Source: Straminergon stramineum (taxonomy: Eukaryota > Streptophyta > Bryopsida > Hypnales > Calliergonaceae). Taken from it: a stretch of 64,000 nt of DNA. The notes beneath the pieces were generated by a model. The model had not been told where the DNA came from, ran no database searches, and saw nothing but the letters and a program-made list of their open reading frames with translations. Below are positions 35,045-47,027 of the stretch, in pieces. Where the stretch lies: assembly GCA_963920665.1 (NCBI GenBank), contig OY987273.1, forward strand, positions 1,986,501 to 2,050,500, in the 5' to 3' direction. The position numbers were made by a program, and so were the translations under genes. Each line of letters begins with the position of its first letter. The first letter of the stretch is position 1.

Positions 35045-35359
35045 TCACTTCTTCAAGCTGCCTCGCACACCGGGCTTAGGCTTCTCCTCCACAGAAGACG
35101 ATGACTCGTGCAAGTTGATAAGCTTGTCCTCCTCCCACGCAAGCTTGGGATGGCGCGCCTCGTGATGGATATACATACTCTTCACATCAGGTGCTGTAGC
35201 CTTACAAACGGGACAAGCCAACTTCGCGTGGCCGCCCTTGTCCAGCCCCTTCCGGTCCACTATTCCTGCTTTACCGCCACCACGGTTCGTCGTCGCTGCA
35301 TCAATCTTAGCTGCAATCTCTTTCGCTGTGTGCTTCTTCGGCTTTGCCTTCCCAGTCAT
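35045..35359 (-). CDS. Small C2H2 zinc-finger protein, conserved plant type, 104 aa
   Basis: An intact single-exon frame runs from ATG 35359 to TGA 35045. The N-terminal half is Lys-rich (KPKKHTAKEIAAKID) and contains TNRGGGKAG, which I recall as a conserved signature of small plant proteins of this type. One zinc finger follows: Cys49, Cys52, His65 or His66, and His70, in the reading CPVCKATAPDVKSMYIHHEARH's span. The tail (residues 85-104) is Ser-, Glu- and Lys-rich. I chose the ATG at 35359 because the codons upstream offer only a non-ATG start. There are no internal stops, in contrast to every other long frame here. The fold suggests nucleic-acid or protein binding in the nucleus or cytosol. 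The molecular role is not known to me. Confidence 0.85.
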   Translation of the reverse strand: MTGKAKPKKHTAKEIAAKIDAATTNRGGGKAGIVDRKGLDKGGHAKLACPVCKATAPDVKSMYIHHEARHPKLAWEEDKLINLHESSSSVEEKPKPGVRGSLKK

Positions 35360-35600
35360 CTTCAATTACCTTTTTTCCCTCTGCCCTAGCTCTCAACGAA
35401 GTAAATCCTCAACCTAGGGAACCGCTGCACTGTACTTCGGAAGATCTGAAAAATAAACTAGGGAAAGATCAAAGGAATATTGAGAAAGACAAGGCCATCA
35501 TGAAACCGAAAATTAGCTCTTTCCATGTATCTGTACTGACGTCAGCCCTAACCGGTGTGCACAGTTCTACTACATAAAGGTCAACGAGGAAGCCCTTTGA
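35360..35600 (-). promoter_or_regulatory. Putative promoter of the zinc-finger gene
   Basis: The 240 bp upstream of the minus-strand start retain CpGs and contain the palindrome TGACGTCA (35537-35544), a classical bZIP-binding core. No clear TATA box was picked out. Regulation by bZIP factors is inference from the motif. Confidence 0.4.
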
Positions 35601-37904
35601 TTTCTGCAATGTCCATCGAAAATTGACATTATCCGGTCTAAACTATTCACACTAAAATTCAGTCAGAAAGATTTTTGTTAGTAGAGGAGCATGACCCTAC
35701 AAGATTCAAGGAGGCATTGACTTACATTCCTACAATTCCCTCTTCAATGGGCATTATCCTAAACTATACTTTTAGAGTTGCCCTTGTTTTCATGCTAGGC
35801 AACAATCTCCAAAACCTTCCCTTTTTAAATTCCAACATCTACATTCTAGCCTTAAGTGGCCACTTACCTTCATCACAAACCTCCATGAGGTTTAAAGAGC
35901 AATCAATGGAAATTGAAGAGTTCTTTGAGGCAACCAATGGGAGTTTGAGCATTTTCTACTTCACAAGTGTCTAGTAGGTGTGATTAGTATGCTTTCAACT
36001 TTGAAAATTCATAGAAGATTGTGTGACTATTAGAGAATTACAAAACAACTTGAGTGGTTTTTCATTTGAGTTGGCTAACATTCTTTCTATATTAAATCAT
36101 CATTTGGACCACACATTGTAGGGGCACAGAAAGCATCTATTTTTTATATTTTGGGTACTTCTTGGTATTCACAAAAAATGAAAGATTATCAAGAGTGTAG
36201 CAAGGTCTTCTAATTTAATAGATAAAAATAGCTTAAGAAGACTTCCGATTCTATTTAGTCTTATTAAGTGAGTACAAACAAATGACTCATCTAATTCTCC
36301 TATGATTGTGTGTACAAGTTAAGATGGGTAGCTATGAGAAAATGGATAAGGATGGGCTTACATATTACTATGCTTTAAGTCTTGGATTCATTTTAGGATC
36401 CATTTGTTGCCTAGAATTGGAATTTGACAAGCCATGTTGACCTTCTAGTAAAACACTCTTCAAAATTTTTCCTTTCAAATTATGCATTATTAAAAAAAAT
36501 TCTATTTTTCAAATGACAAATAGAAATTTAAATCAACATTGCAAAACTTATTACAAATTCATATAAAACTTGAAATGAAACCTTTACTTAAAAAATGCAA
36601 ATTTTAATACATAGGTAGCAATCTTCTATTTTCCATACTCTCCATAACTCAAAACTTGATGTCAATTCATGCCCTCAATACTAATCTTGCTCAAAAATTA
36701 TTGCATAAATACATCTATGGTCTCCATGAAACTAAAGCCTTGAAAGGGATTGAATTTAATGAGATTCTACTTCAAAAGTCCCTCTCACAAATGGTAGTAT
36801 TTGTTGGGATCATTGAAATCTTTTACCAAAATTCCATCAACAAGGGCCAATTGTCATGCCACTTTGAAGTAGCTCCATTAGACTACCATGCTTCAAATAT
36901 GTTATTCTTTTTACACTAAAGTGTATTGTCTCAATAAACTCAAAAAATTTGAACTTATTCATTCTATTATCTTAATTATTCATATGTAATTCCAAAAGTA
37001 CCCTCTCCAATAATTGCTCTAATAAATTGACTCTATTACCTTCATCATTTCGATAATGAGAAGGTCTAATTAATTTGGCTATATTGAACACTAAAATGTC
37101 AAAACCCCTCTCATTTAGAAAATTAACAACTTTTTTGTTGCGCATGCATTAATTGCCCCCTACTTACTCCTAAGAATTTACATGATTGGTTCTCAATTAG
37201 AGTTTTTCCATTTAACCAAGAAATTATATGAAGAACTTCTAAACTTGTTTAAACTATAAACTTAACTTTTCACTTTGTAATAGCCATTTGTATTTTTTTT
37301 AATTCTACAAAATTAAATTATGTGCAAAAATTATTGAACTCAAATGAATATAGACTTCATTGAAATCTCATGAATGAAGTGACTCTTTCAACTTACATGC
37401 TATTTTTATTACCTTTTATTGTGTCATTGTGTGAACAATAAATACTTAATTTTGTCTTTTGCATGATATGCTTTTGTTTCAAGCTACTAAGTAAATGTCT
37501 TACATTTTCTCTCTACTAGATGAAAGTTTTAATGAAGCAATGTTATTTGATTAGGTCACATTCTTCAAAAGAGGGAGGATTGAAGTTGTAAATTAGTTTT
37601 TTTTCATTTTTCCCATTTTCATTAGGAAATACAAGTTAAGAAATTCTTACCAAATCTACACTCTAAATGGCAATTATTATGGGAAAATTTGTCATGTACG
37701 GCACTTGAGGGTTTTTATGTCAGTTATAAATAATAAAGAGGCGAGAAGTTTTTGTGAAGGCTTGAAATAAAAATTTGGCCACTTGAGGTTTTTTCCTTTG
37801 AGCCTTGGCTTAGACCTTGGTGGTGTCTATGACAACTTATTTAAGAATCTAAAAGCCCATATCTTCCACATTTGTGTTGAAGACTTACTTTTTCTAAGTA
37901 GAGT
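35601..37904. other. AT-rich intergenic, no recognised gene
   Basis: Plus-strand frames at 35675-35974 and 36656-36919 are open for about 90-100 codons but match nothing I know and have no supporting splice or start context. Confidence 0.45.
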
Positions 37905-38068
37905 CACTAGAAGAAATTTGTGTTTGCCTCCACAAAATCTATATGACATGTTTGGTGAGGCAAATGCAAAATTTGCATTGAAAATTGCAAAAAAATGCAG
38001 ATTTTGTATTTGCTTCAACAAACATGTCATGTAGATTTTGTAGAGGCAAATACAGATTTCTTCTAGTG
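37905..38068. mobile_element. CACTA-type fold-back MITE, 164 bp
   Basis: Begins CACTAGAAGAAATTTGTG and ends with its partner CAGATTTCTTCTAGTG. AGT flanks both sides (3-bp duplication). The arms pair over about 75 bp. Differences between arms are mostly C/T. Confidence 0.88.
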
Positions 38069-40783
38069 AGTCTTACTATTGATGAAGAGAGATGCTTGCC
38101 CTTTATAGCTTCATTGTCTTATGCATTTTTATACTTTAATATGACCTAGACTTGACGTGTTGTGAATATTTGTGAAAGTTTACTTAAAATAATGTTTCAA
38201 TGTGTATAAGTATAAACAAAGAAGAAAATTAACATTTTGATAGCTTGAAAAACTTTTTTTTAAAACATTTTTGAGAAATTATGTGTGCTAGAGTTACAAG
38301 AGCAAATCAACAACTAGAAGCCAATCAAGAAAGCATGCATGAACAATGGCCCCAGAACCTTCAAAACACTAGGGCAATGGATTTTGGGGCTTTAGTTACT
38401 TGAATGTGGTGATAAGACCTAAGCTCTATGAAAAATTTAGTTTGTGAAATTATTAGAATCTTGGAGACAATTGTTTGCGAGAGCTAAATAATGTTGTGAC
38501 TATGAAAGACTGTTAACACTACAATTTATTGAATGATAGGCTATTGATTGATTTTGAAGGTGTTAGGTAGTCTGATTACAAGAATCGATATGACCACATT
38601 TCAGATACAAGTACAATGACATGGACATTTCACAATCTTGAGGAGATCAACCAAGGCATGAGTGGTGTCAAGCTTAAACTATAAAGATTCCTAAGGATAA
38701 CATGGTGATTAGAGTTTTGGAAATTTTTTCAAATTATACAAAATAATAAAAAAATCTGAAACAAAGAGGTGCATGGAGTTGTGAATCCATGCCACATTCA
38801 AAATTTAGGGTAACTATAGGGAAGATGATGAAGACCCTAAGTTTAAGCAATTATGGTTAGCAATGCCTATGTTTATTCTACAATGTTGACATAAGTAGGT
38901 GCAATTATACAATCTTTCAATTCTTTTGCTATTATAAAAAAAAATTGGTTTATTTATTATGTGATCTTGGTCTTTGAAACTCACAAGTAGAAGTGCTATG
39001 AAATTTTGGAGAAAAATAATTAAAAAAAAAGAGAATGAGAGTAGTGAGTGGTATTCAACAAATAAAATTGATTATTTTTGGAGATGTGACCTTTGTGTCC
39101 ATTGTTTTGGAATAAACTTTATTCATCTAGAGTGTAATAGAGAACTATTTCCATAATTGAAATATATTCATCATCATGGAATATTTGTGATCTACAAGAT
39201 TTAAATAACATGAAATTGGGTCAAATAGTTTAAATATATAGAATTATGTTAAGTACATTCATTTGGATGATTATAGATGAATGAATTATAGAATCAATCA
39301 TTTTGAAGGATGAAAATCTAGCCTAATAAGAGTTTGTATAACTCCTCTATATTTTATTTGTATCACTAATGAGGCTATATAAGGGTGTCTATAAAAAAAG
39401 CCATTGTATTCAAAAGATCCTTTGAGCCTCAAACAAACCATATCTTAGATCATGCATACTAATTCCTTTAAATTCCAAAATAATAGAATGGTCTCATCAC
39501 TCCTTATTACCATTAGAAAGTGTCATGAACTAGACTCACAAGTACAAGCACAAATATCCAAAGCCAAATCCATATTGTAATTAAATATAAATGAACACCA
39601 TTTAATAATAAGCATCAAACACACTTCTAAATGTTTATACTTTATTACAATTAGATTAGTTTTGCAAACAATTTGAAGTATACAAAGAGACTCTGTCTTG
39701 CACACAAGTAAATTGGCAATATTGTCATCATTCAAAAACAACTTTCAAAATTTTCCATCTCTTAAACTTCATAAAACCTTACATAGAAACTTGAAGAGAA
39801 TGAAAGGCAAGGAGGGTTGGCCTAGGTTTTCAAAAAAAACTTCTAGCCTCCAAATGTCCTTGTTCACAACTTCAAATAACCTCAAAATGTATCCTACCCC
39901 CTTAGATCCTAATTGGGGCTTCGAGGCTAGCCTAAACTACTCTGCTCTAGCAAAAATGACTATTAATATATACTTGCTACCATTTAATATGACAACTATT
40001 GCATCACTTTGTATCGCCAATAGAGAGAGTTGTGAACTAGATTCACAAGTGCAAGCACAAATACCTAAAGGCAAATCTATACTATTATTAGGCATGAATG
40101 AACAACAATCAAATTTCCTTCTAATTGAGTAAAATGTCCTTGCAACTTAGATAGCAACAAAAATGATATAAATAACCTCCACTACATTCACTATACAATT
40201 AAGTATAGTATTGTGATGAACAAAAAAAATACTACATGTGAAAAACAATAGACAATGAAATCAAAAAAGATGATTTGATGTTGAAAATAACATTAAGGTT
40301 TTTAAATGATGTATACAACTAGTATCATAACAATGTGTAATCAATATCATATGAAATGCATTCAATGATGTGTATAATTTTAAATCGCCTCATATTTGTT
40401 TGAAATGCCAAGTCATGATTGCACATTATTACATTGAGATGCCACATTTAATTAACTACGTCTAGATTGTAGGGGGAAATTCAAACTATGTGAAGGTACT
40501 TTTCATTGGGAGATCTTTTGATGTCATGATTTTTGAGACTGCAAAGCTTAGGCAAGTAGGAAGAGGAAAAGGGCATTACAACAAGTTTATATATGAATAT
40601 GCCAAGAAAACAAAATAATTGTAGCAATACATCCATTTTGTGTTTATTTTCTCGCAGTAATTGTAATAGATCATCGGGAGATCTCTTGATATAGGGAACA
40701 ACACAAATTTTGGATGTTCAATGTTGCAAAAAAATCAATGGATTTGAAATGATTTGACTTCAAGGGATTATAAGCATTGGATT
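38069..40783. other. AT-rich intergenic, no recognised gene
   Basis: A 144-codon plus-strand frame at 39698-40132 lacks recognisable content. CACAAGT(A/G)CAAGCACAAATA(T/C)C occurs at about 39538 and 40050, a short dispersed repeat. Confidence 0.45.
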
Positions 40784-40913
40784 TACTAGTAGAAAACTAT
40801 GTTGCATTGAACAAAATCCAGGTGACATTTTTTGTAAACTACACTTTAGTGAATGCAGTTTACAAAAAATGTCACCTAGATTTTGTTCAACGCGACATAG
40901 TTTTCTTCTAGTG
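40784..40913. mobile_element. CACTA-type fold-back MITE, 130 bp
   Basis: The left end reads TACTAGTAGAAAACTATG and the right end CATAGTTTTCTTCTAGTG, with ATT on both flanks. The left terminal C has become T, and GTTGCA on the left faces GTCGCG on the right, both deamination-type changes. Arms about 58 bp. Confidence 0.88.
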
Positions 40914-43900
40914 ATTCGATCCAATTGGATTTGCACAAGAAATTAGACATCTAGAGAACTCTTAATATAATCTCCACAATATTAGAAGAGGATGTGAAAA
41001 ATGATGAGTTAGTCAGAATAATACAATCACAAGTATTTAGTGAGGTAGACATCTATTTCTATGTATTAAGTTATATTAATCATCAAGGGATTTCGAGATG
41101 TATGGGACCACCATAGATTAGGGATATTCGGTGTTTCAAGAAACTCATTGATTTTGGTATTATTCCAACTCTACAAATTCTAAGCAATATTTTCAGACTT
41201 GCATGAAACTAGAGATAGGGAGATCTTCAGATATCATCCCCCCAATATTATAAGAGCATGTCCAAAATGAGTAGACAAGTGCAATGACAAACATTTGATC
41301 CAACAAAATCATATTTGAATGTGTAATGAAAGATGGGTTCACCACATTTTACTCCACTTCATATTGAAAATAACAAACACATTTGCTACAAATGATATGA
41401 AGGCATTTCTTGAAGTATTCACAATAATGCACTTCAAAATTATTGTTGTGGACTTGTTCCATTGGTTTCACATATCAATGGAAATCGTCCATATCTTTGA
41501 AGGAAAAACAAATTAGTCCACTTTACAAAAGCACTCCCCCCTAACATTCAACTTAGGTCCTACATAATAGCTAGGGACGTCGTAGTTTGAGAGGATCTAC
41601 ATTGGCCCTCCCAAATATCCACGGTCCTCTTATACATGGGTGTCGCCAATTAAGAGGATCTAATTCAAGAATTGCAACACTTTGATTCCAAAGAATCTTG
41701 CATAGTTCAAATGTACTTAAGAAAGTGTTCATCATGGCACTACAATTTGGATAGGGCTCATTCTCATCAAGTTTCTCAACATTGGCTATATAAAGAAACC
41801 CCTTTCAAATTCCATGAGGAAGAATATGTCAAAGAAGCTCAATCAAAGTCAAAACAAGCATGCTTGACCACAAGCCATAGTAAGAGCTTTCAACAAGAAA
41901 TCAGAAAAAGTGGTGGAAGCCATCCAAAATGTGGATGTGAATACATTCTGAGGGAGCTCCGCAATACCACCATCAATGCATAGGGTACCGATGAATACCA
42001 GAAGCATTGCCTTTTGGAAAAACCAACCTTAGCACTCAATCAAATCTACATCCTTGACACGACGTGAAGTCATCAAGAGACCTCTCGATCCTTATGGATT
42101 CGGTCAACCACGATATGCCAAACACATGATCAAACTAGATCCATTCACCAATTGTCATTTTAAATGTGCTGCACAAAAATTAAGAAATAAGTTTACATTT
42201 TGAATGATAATTATCTAGAAGTCTAAAGATCGATTCTAAGGGTCTTCAATGAAATATGCATGTTGTCAATGCGACAAGAATTTAGTTTTTGCAAACAACC
42301 ATGAAAAGAAAAATGGTGTACTATACAAATAATCTCTAATTGTGAAATCTATGCAATAGGAATGACATCCATAATTGTTAGGCCTTGAGTGTAGATTTAT
42401 TTCTGCAATAAGCTTTGAAGAATAGAGAATACATAAAAAATCAAGAAAGTACATCAATACTAATAGATTACTGTACTATGTAGCATCGAGGGATCCTTGG
42501 CTATAAGCAAATGTATAAGATTAGAAGCTTTTAACTTGTGTTCCATAGCCATTCAACATTTGGCAATCAAAATTCATTTGCAACAAAATGTACAAAATGT
42601 CTTACAATATGGTTCTTATTGGAAAATATATCAGTTATAATAAGCACAATAATTACACTACATTATTGTCATTATAGTAGTAAAGTTCATTTACACTAAT
42701 TACAACAAGTTGGAAAATACTCTTAAATGAATATGCGTAGTGTCCTCCACAATATTCATGCAAGAAGAAGTAATATGAAATCTCTCGATGAAGCCTCATA
42801 CGTTAGAATTGCTATTCTCCAATAATACCCTTCAAAATCCTATTATCCAAAGAAGGCAATGGGTCCATTGAACTTTGACCTCTAGGAATTAGAATCACCT
42901 GGACATAAACCGCAACAAGATTGTCCAAAGCAAAAGCCCATATGAGACTTTTTCCCTGCAAGGTGAAGAACCCCCCTAGAGTTGGTTGGCGGAGAGTGTA
43001 AGAACCCTAGATGCCTCCAAGCAATGGACTCTACAATGTTTTTTAGTAAGTTTTTAATTAAACGAGTTAAGTGAAAGAGGGGCAACACCCCTAAATCACT
43101 CAAATATGTGTCCAAAAGTCCTAAATTGCCCTAACACATGCTCTAAGAGCGTAGGACACCCCCCTAGACAAAATTCCCTCAAAAACCTCCCAATTTGGCT
43201 CCTAAATTGGCCAAATGGAGTGCTTAAAACTAATCACAACCCATGCACCATCCACACCCAAGACCAAAATTCACACGTACCTTAATTCCTTCTCTTTCAC
43301 CCCACTAATATTCATGAACTTAATCATAAAGCATACACCCCTCACTTTAAGTAATTGATTTTTTTAGTATTTTTTCATCATTCACATTCCAACCCTAAAC
43401 TTTGCCCAATTTGGGCAGTGCTTCTGCTCTCACCCTAAAACCCTAAAAATTCACTCAATGTTCATGCATTCCTAGATACAACCTAAAACATCCATGGTGC
43501 CTCCCATCTTATACACAACATTCACCAAGTCATGGATTCTTATTCACAAAATCACAAGGCATTTTTCATGAATTCACATAGCATCTCAAAAATCAAAAGT
43601 CAACAAGTTAGGAGGGTGCAATGAATATTGCAATTTGAAACAAGTAGGGAAATCAAGAAAAGTAGAACCTTGAATTCCACAGTAGACTACCCACCACTAA
43701 AATGGCCACCGTCGTCTCAATTTTTTTTCAAATGGGATGAGACTAGACTTTTTAAGAATTTAGTTTTGATGCACACCACCACATCAGATTTCAGCTCTAT
43801 CACCTTGGTGGTTCTTTAGATATAGCCCTCCAAAGTTGAAGCTCTAAATTCCCTATGGCAATAGACCTTCTGTCACAAAAACAATCATCACTACCTCGTG

Positions 43901-45303
43901 CATGCTCCAAATGAGTCAAGCCTAAGCTTTTTGGAAAGCTAGATTCAAGGCGCATTTTTCTTCCAAATTTCAACTCAATCCAAATCGTCATTCTCTTGAT
44001 ATCGCTCGTTGAAGTTGGCTGTCCAAAACTTAATTCAAGTTTTTCCCATCTTCTCAAGCACTTTCCCATCTAACCTCAAACTCTTTCATTTTTCACCCAT
44101 TTTCTTTCATAAAATGGTAAAACCTAATGGAAAAATTGTTCCCAATCTTCCCCTACCCTACTATCATGCAATTTATGCTCCAACTACCCACAAATCACAA
44201 CATTCCTCTCAAAAAATGCACACACCAAAAAATTCACAGAAAAGGTTGAGAGAGAGCTTCAAACCCTAATTTTTCCTACAACCAAACTTCTTAACGGATT
44301 AGTTTTCTAAACTACTTTCATCCTACACTAATTCACTATAAATCCGCTAATTTGGTGCAAAATGTGTCAAATTAGTGCAAATCGTGCTACATTACTATAA
44401 GTCCACTAGTTTAGTGTAAATTGTGCTATTTTAGTATTCAACCCCCTAAATTATTGTAAAACCCTCTACCTTACTGTAAAATCCTATTTTAGTGTTTCTA
44501 GCAGTATTTTAGTGTTTTAATAGTAGTTTTAAGTTTACTCACTTCTTTTGTGTTCTTCAAATTTATTATTTTTTGTGGTTTTTACTTTACTTTAAGTTTC
44601 ATTTCCTACTTCTAGTTATTTGGTTTTCATTTTGTCATCATTTTACCATTAGCTTAATTTGGTTACTCTACCAAATCTTGTTTAACATCTTTTTAGTTTT
44701 GAATCCCCATTTGTTCCCTTAAAATTTCCCCTAATTTTCTTCTAATTGCATTTTCTAACATCTTGCCGTAACCTCTTGAAGTTTCCATTACTATCTAGCG
44801 AAAAACTCCTTAATTGATGGTTGTGACTTAATCTGGAGTACTATCACTTCTGGATTTGTAAATTCATGCCTAATGTTTATATTTTTGGATTTTAAAATAG
44901 TGAACCAATATGGTGGTTCACAACCCATCAAGCCAAGGCCAAAGAACCATGATGAGGAAAGTATCCCACATATCACCAAACTAGGATTGTAGGTGAATAG
45001 CGTTGTGACAACTATTCAAGAGGTTCTTCTTTGGATTGTTGTCAATTAGTAAAATGTCTTCCATAAATGCCAAGTGTGCAAAGTGGATAAAATATGACAA
45101 GTCCTTTAAGAAAATATGTTTTATTTAAATTAGCCGGGTTTCTATGAGACAAAATCGTGCATGCTACTTGTGAAAAAACGACGATGTCTATGATACCAAA
45201 GGAAATCGGCTCAAGTACCTTGTGAAGTAAAGAGATGAGATTGTGATTTGAAACAATGCTCTAGATGGCAATGTCTTCTTTTTTAATTAGCTAGTAAAAA
45301 AAT
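40914..45303. other. Intergenic, no recognised gene
   Basis: Frames at 41672-41983 (plus) and 43800-44069 (minus) are open but unrecognised. The stretch 44340-44520 repeats the theme TTAGTGTAAA/TTACTGTAAA many times, an irregular short repeat. Confidence 0.45.
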
Positions 45304-45651
45304 CAGGGTTGTCCCGAATGTACGTCTCCGGCGAAATTGCATCTTCACTAGCAATTTGCAATTGGAGTTTTTTGAGTTTGGGGGCGTGTAATATACCATT
45401 GGAAAGGTATTTGGAAGACCTTTTCAACGGTATATTACATGCCGAGAAATTCCAGAATACAAAGGTGCAAATTGCAAGAGAAGATGTCTATCCGCTTGTC
45501 TGCCCAGCAGGTCGGCCGTCCGCCTATTTGCTCGTCTAGTGGACAGGGTTAGACTCTTAGTGTCTATGCCCCTGGACATCTGGGAAGTGGCGGACCCGGA
45601 CGCTGAACATCCGTCTGGATGTTCAAACGTGTGGGTGTCTGTGCAACCCTG
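45304..45651. mobile_element. hAT-type MITE, 348 bp, with an internal fold-back
   Basis: Begins CAGGGTTGTCCCGAA and ends GTGCAACCCTG, so the termini are CAGGGTTG/CAACCCTG. Flanking octamers AAAAAAAT and AGACAAAT match at six of eight positions, consistent with an old 8-bp duplication. The element is G+C-richer than its flanks and holds GTCCG/CGTCTG-type subterminal words. Inside, 45340-45487 folds on itself: outer arms CATCTTCACTAGCAATTTGC with its partner at 45466-45485, and inner arms around GTAATATACC at 45388 and GGTATATTAC at 45429. The left end matches the terminus at 12106. Confidence 0.82.
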
Positions 45652-46097
45652 AGACAAATAGTACAACCCGATCTTTGTTTTGTATATTGTTTATTACCCC
45701 TAAACATCTTGTAAATAAGAATTCCATGTAGATCTAGGATTACAATATACTATTAGATAGGTACCTTTTTTGACATCAAGGCCAATGGCAACCAAAGTCC
45801 CTCATGATCTGTAGAAGATATGGACAACATCTAGTTAGAATCACTTATATTGGTTGTTGGGATGAATAGCCCTAAGAAACCTAAGGATGATACCTCAAGC
45901 ATTTGAGTTGTCGCCCTCTTCAATACCCTTTCCCTTACCATTGACTACCTTTCATTCTGAAGAAACTCCTTCGTTGGTCTCATCATTCTTTGGCAACTGC
46001 AAAGCTTGTCCTAGAGCCCAATCAAAAATGCTTTCTTAAGTAAAACGGTGCGCAAGCCTTATAGCCTCAATGTGCTATTGTTTGTTTTTTTAATTTT
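45652..46097. other. Intergenic, no gene seen
   Basis: Nothing supported. Confidence 0.45.
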
Positions 46098-47027
46098 TTA
46101 AGAAGTTGTGGAATAGATGCATTTATACTTGACAAATAACAAATATCTTAGCTTCTCCGAAAAACAAACCTTTGTATCTTCCTCAACATGTTTTAAAGGC
46201 AACCCCTTTAAGACATAGGCGGGCTCTTCTCTTTCAATGCATGCAACACCTTTTACAATATCCTCCAGTGAAAATGTCACCTTCCTTCAAACTAATAGAA
46301 GACTGAGGGAATTTTGATCAACCAAAGTGACTAACAACATGTTGTCTGTCATGGTAACCTTCATATAAGAAGTGGGTTCAAGAATTGTCGGGGGATCTCC
46401 TAATGGACTCTTTGTTGTGTTAGTTGGCACATACCTCTCTATTGAGAGTGGAAAATCACTTTATTGCCCAATGAGGACCTCATCTTGCAAGGATCCTCTT
46501 AGACTTCAAGGAATGAGCAACTTTGTAATTGTCTCAACTAGAGGTAGAAATGAACCAAAAACTAAAGTTTTGGCAGCATCGTTGGCCGTGGACTTTTGAA
46601 CTTTAGATGGTGTAGGACCTTCATATTACTAAGCCCGCTAACTACAAATTAAAGGAATGTTTAAGCTGGATTCAGAATCTCAACTATTAAGGAGGGTCAA
46701 ATCCAACTTCTTCGATTCCTTGAAGAAATCATGTGCCTCTTCTAATGGAGTAAGGGCCTTTTTTTTGGATCCCCATTACTTCTTCTACTTCAAAGCTTCC
46801 ACCAACACTCTCTTCTCCTTTGGCTGCTTCTCTAAGGTGGATGAATTGCTCTTGCAGCTAGACTTCATCCTCTTGTCTTTCCCTGATTTTTGGTGTATTT
46901 GAGAACTGAAGATAGACTTTGGTGTGGGATCTTTCAACTTCTTCGAAGACAAATGCGGTGCCGATTTGAGAGTAGAACCCTTCTTGATTGTTGAAGCCAA
47001 TTCCAGAACCGATGCATTTTCTTGCAT
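46098..47027 (-). pseudogene. Decayed minus-strand reading frame, unknown product
   Basis: From ATG 47027 one frame reads about 310 codons to 46098 with around ten stops (TAG, TGA and TAA) and no obvious frameshift. The first part is Lys/Ser-rich (KKGSTLKSAPHLSSKKLKD). The last part (TDNMLLVTLVDQNSL, FSLEDIVKGVACIE) looks globular and is weakly reminiscent of the segment GLDNMLIVSCKTINPNQ in exon A of the FCP1-like gene, which may be chance. Same strand as that gene. Confidence 0.35.
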
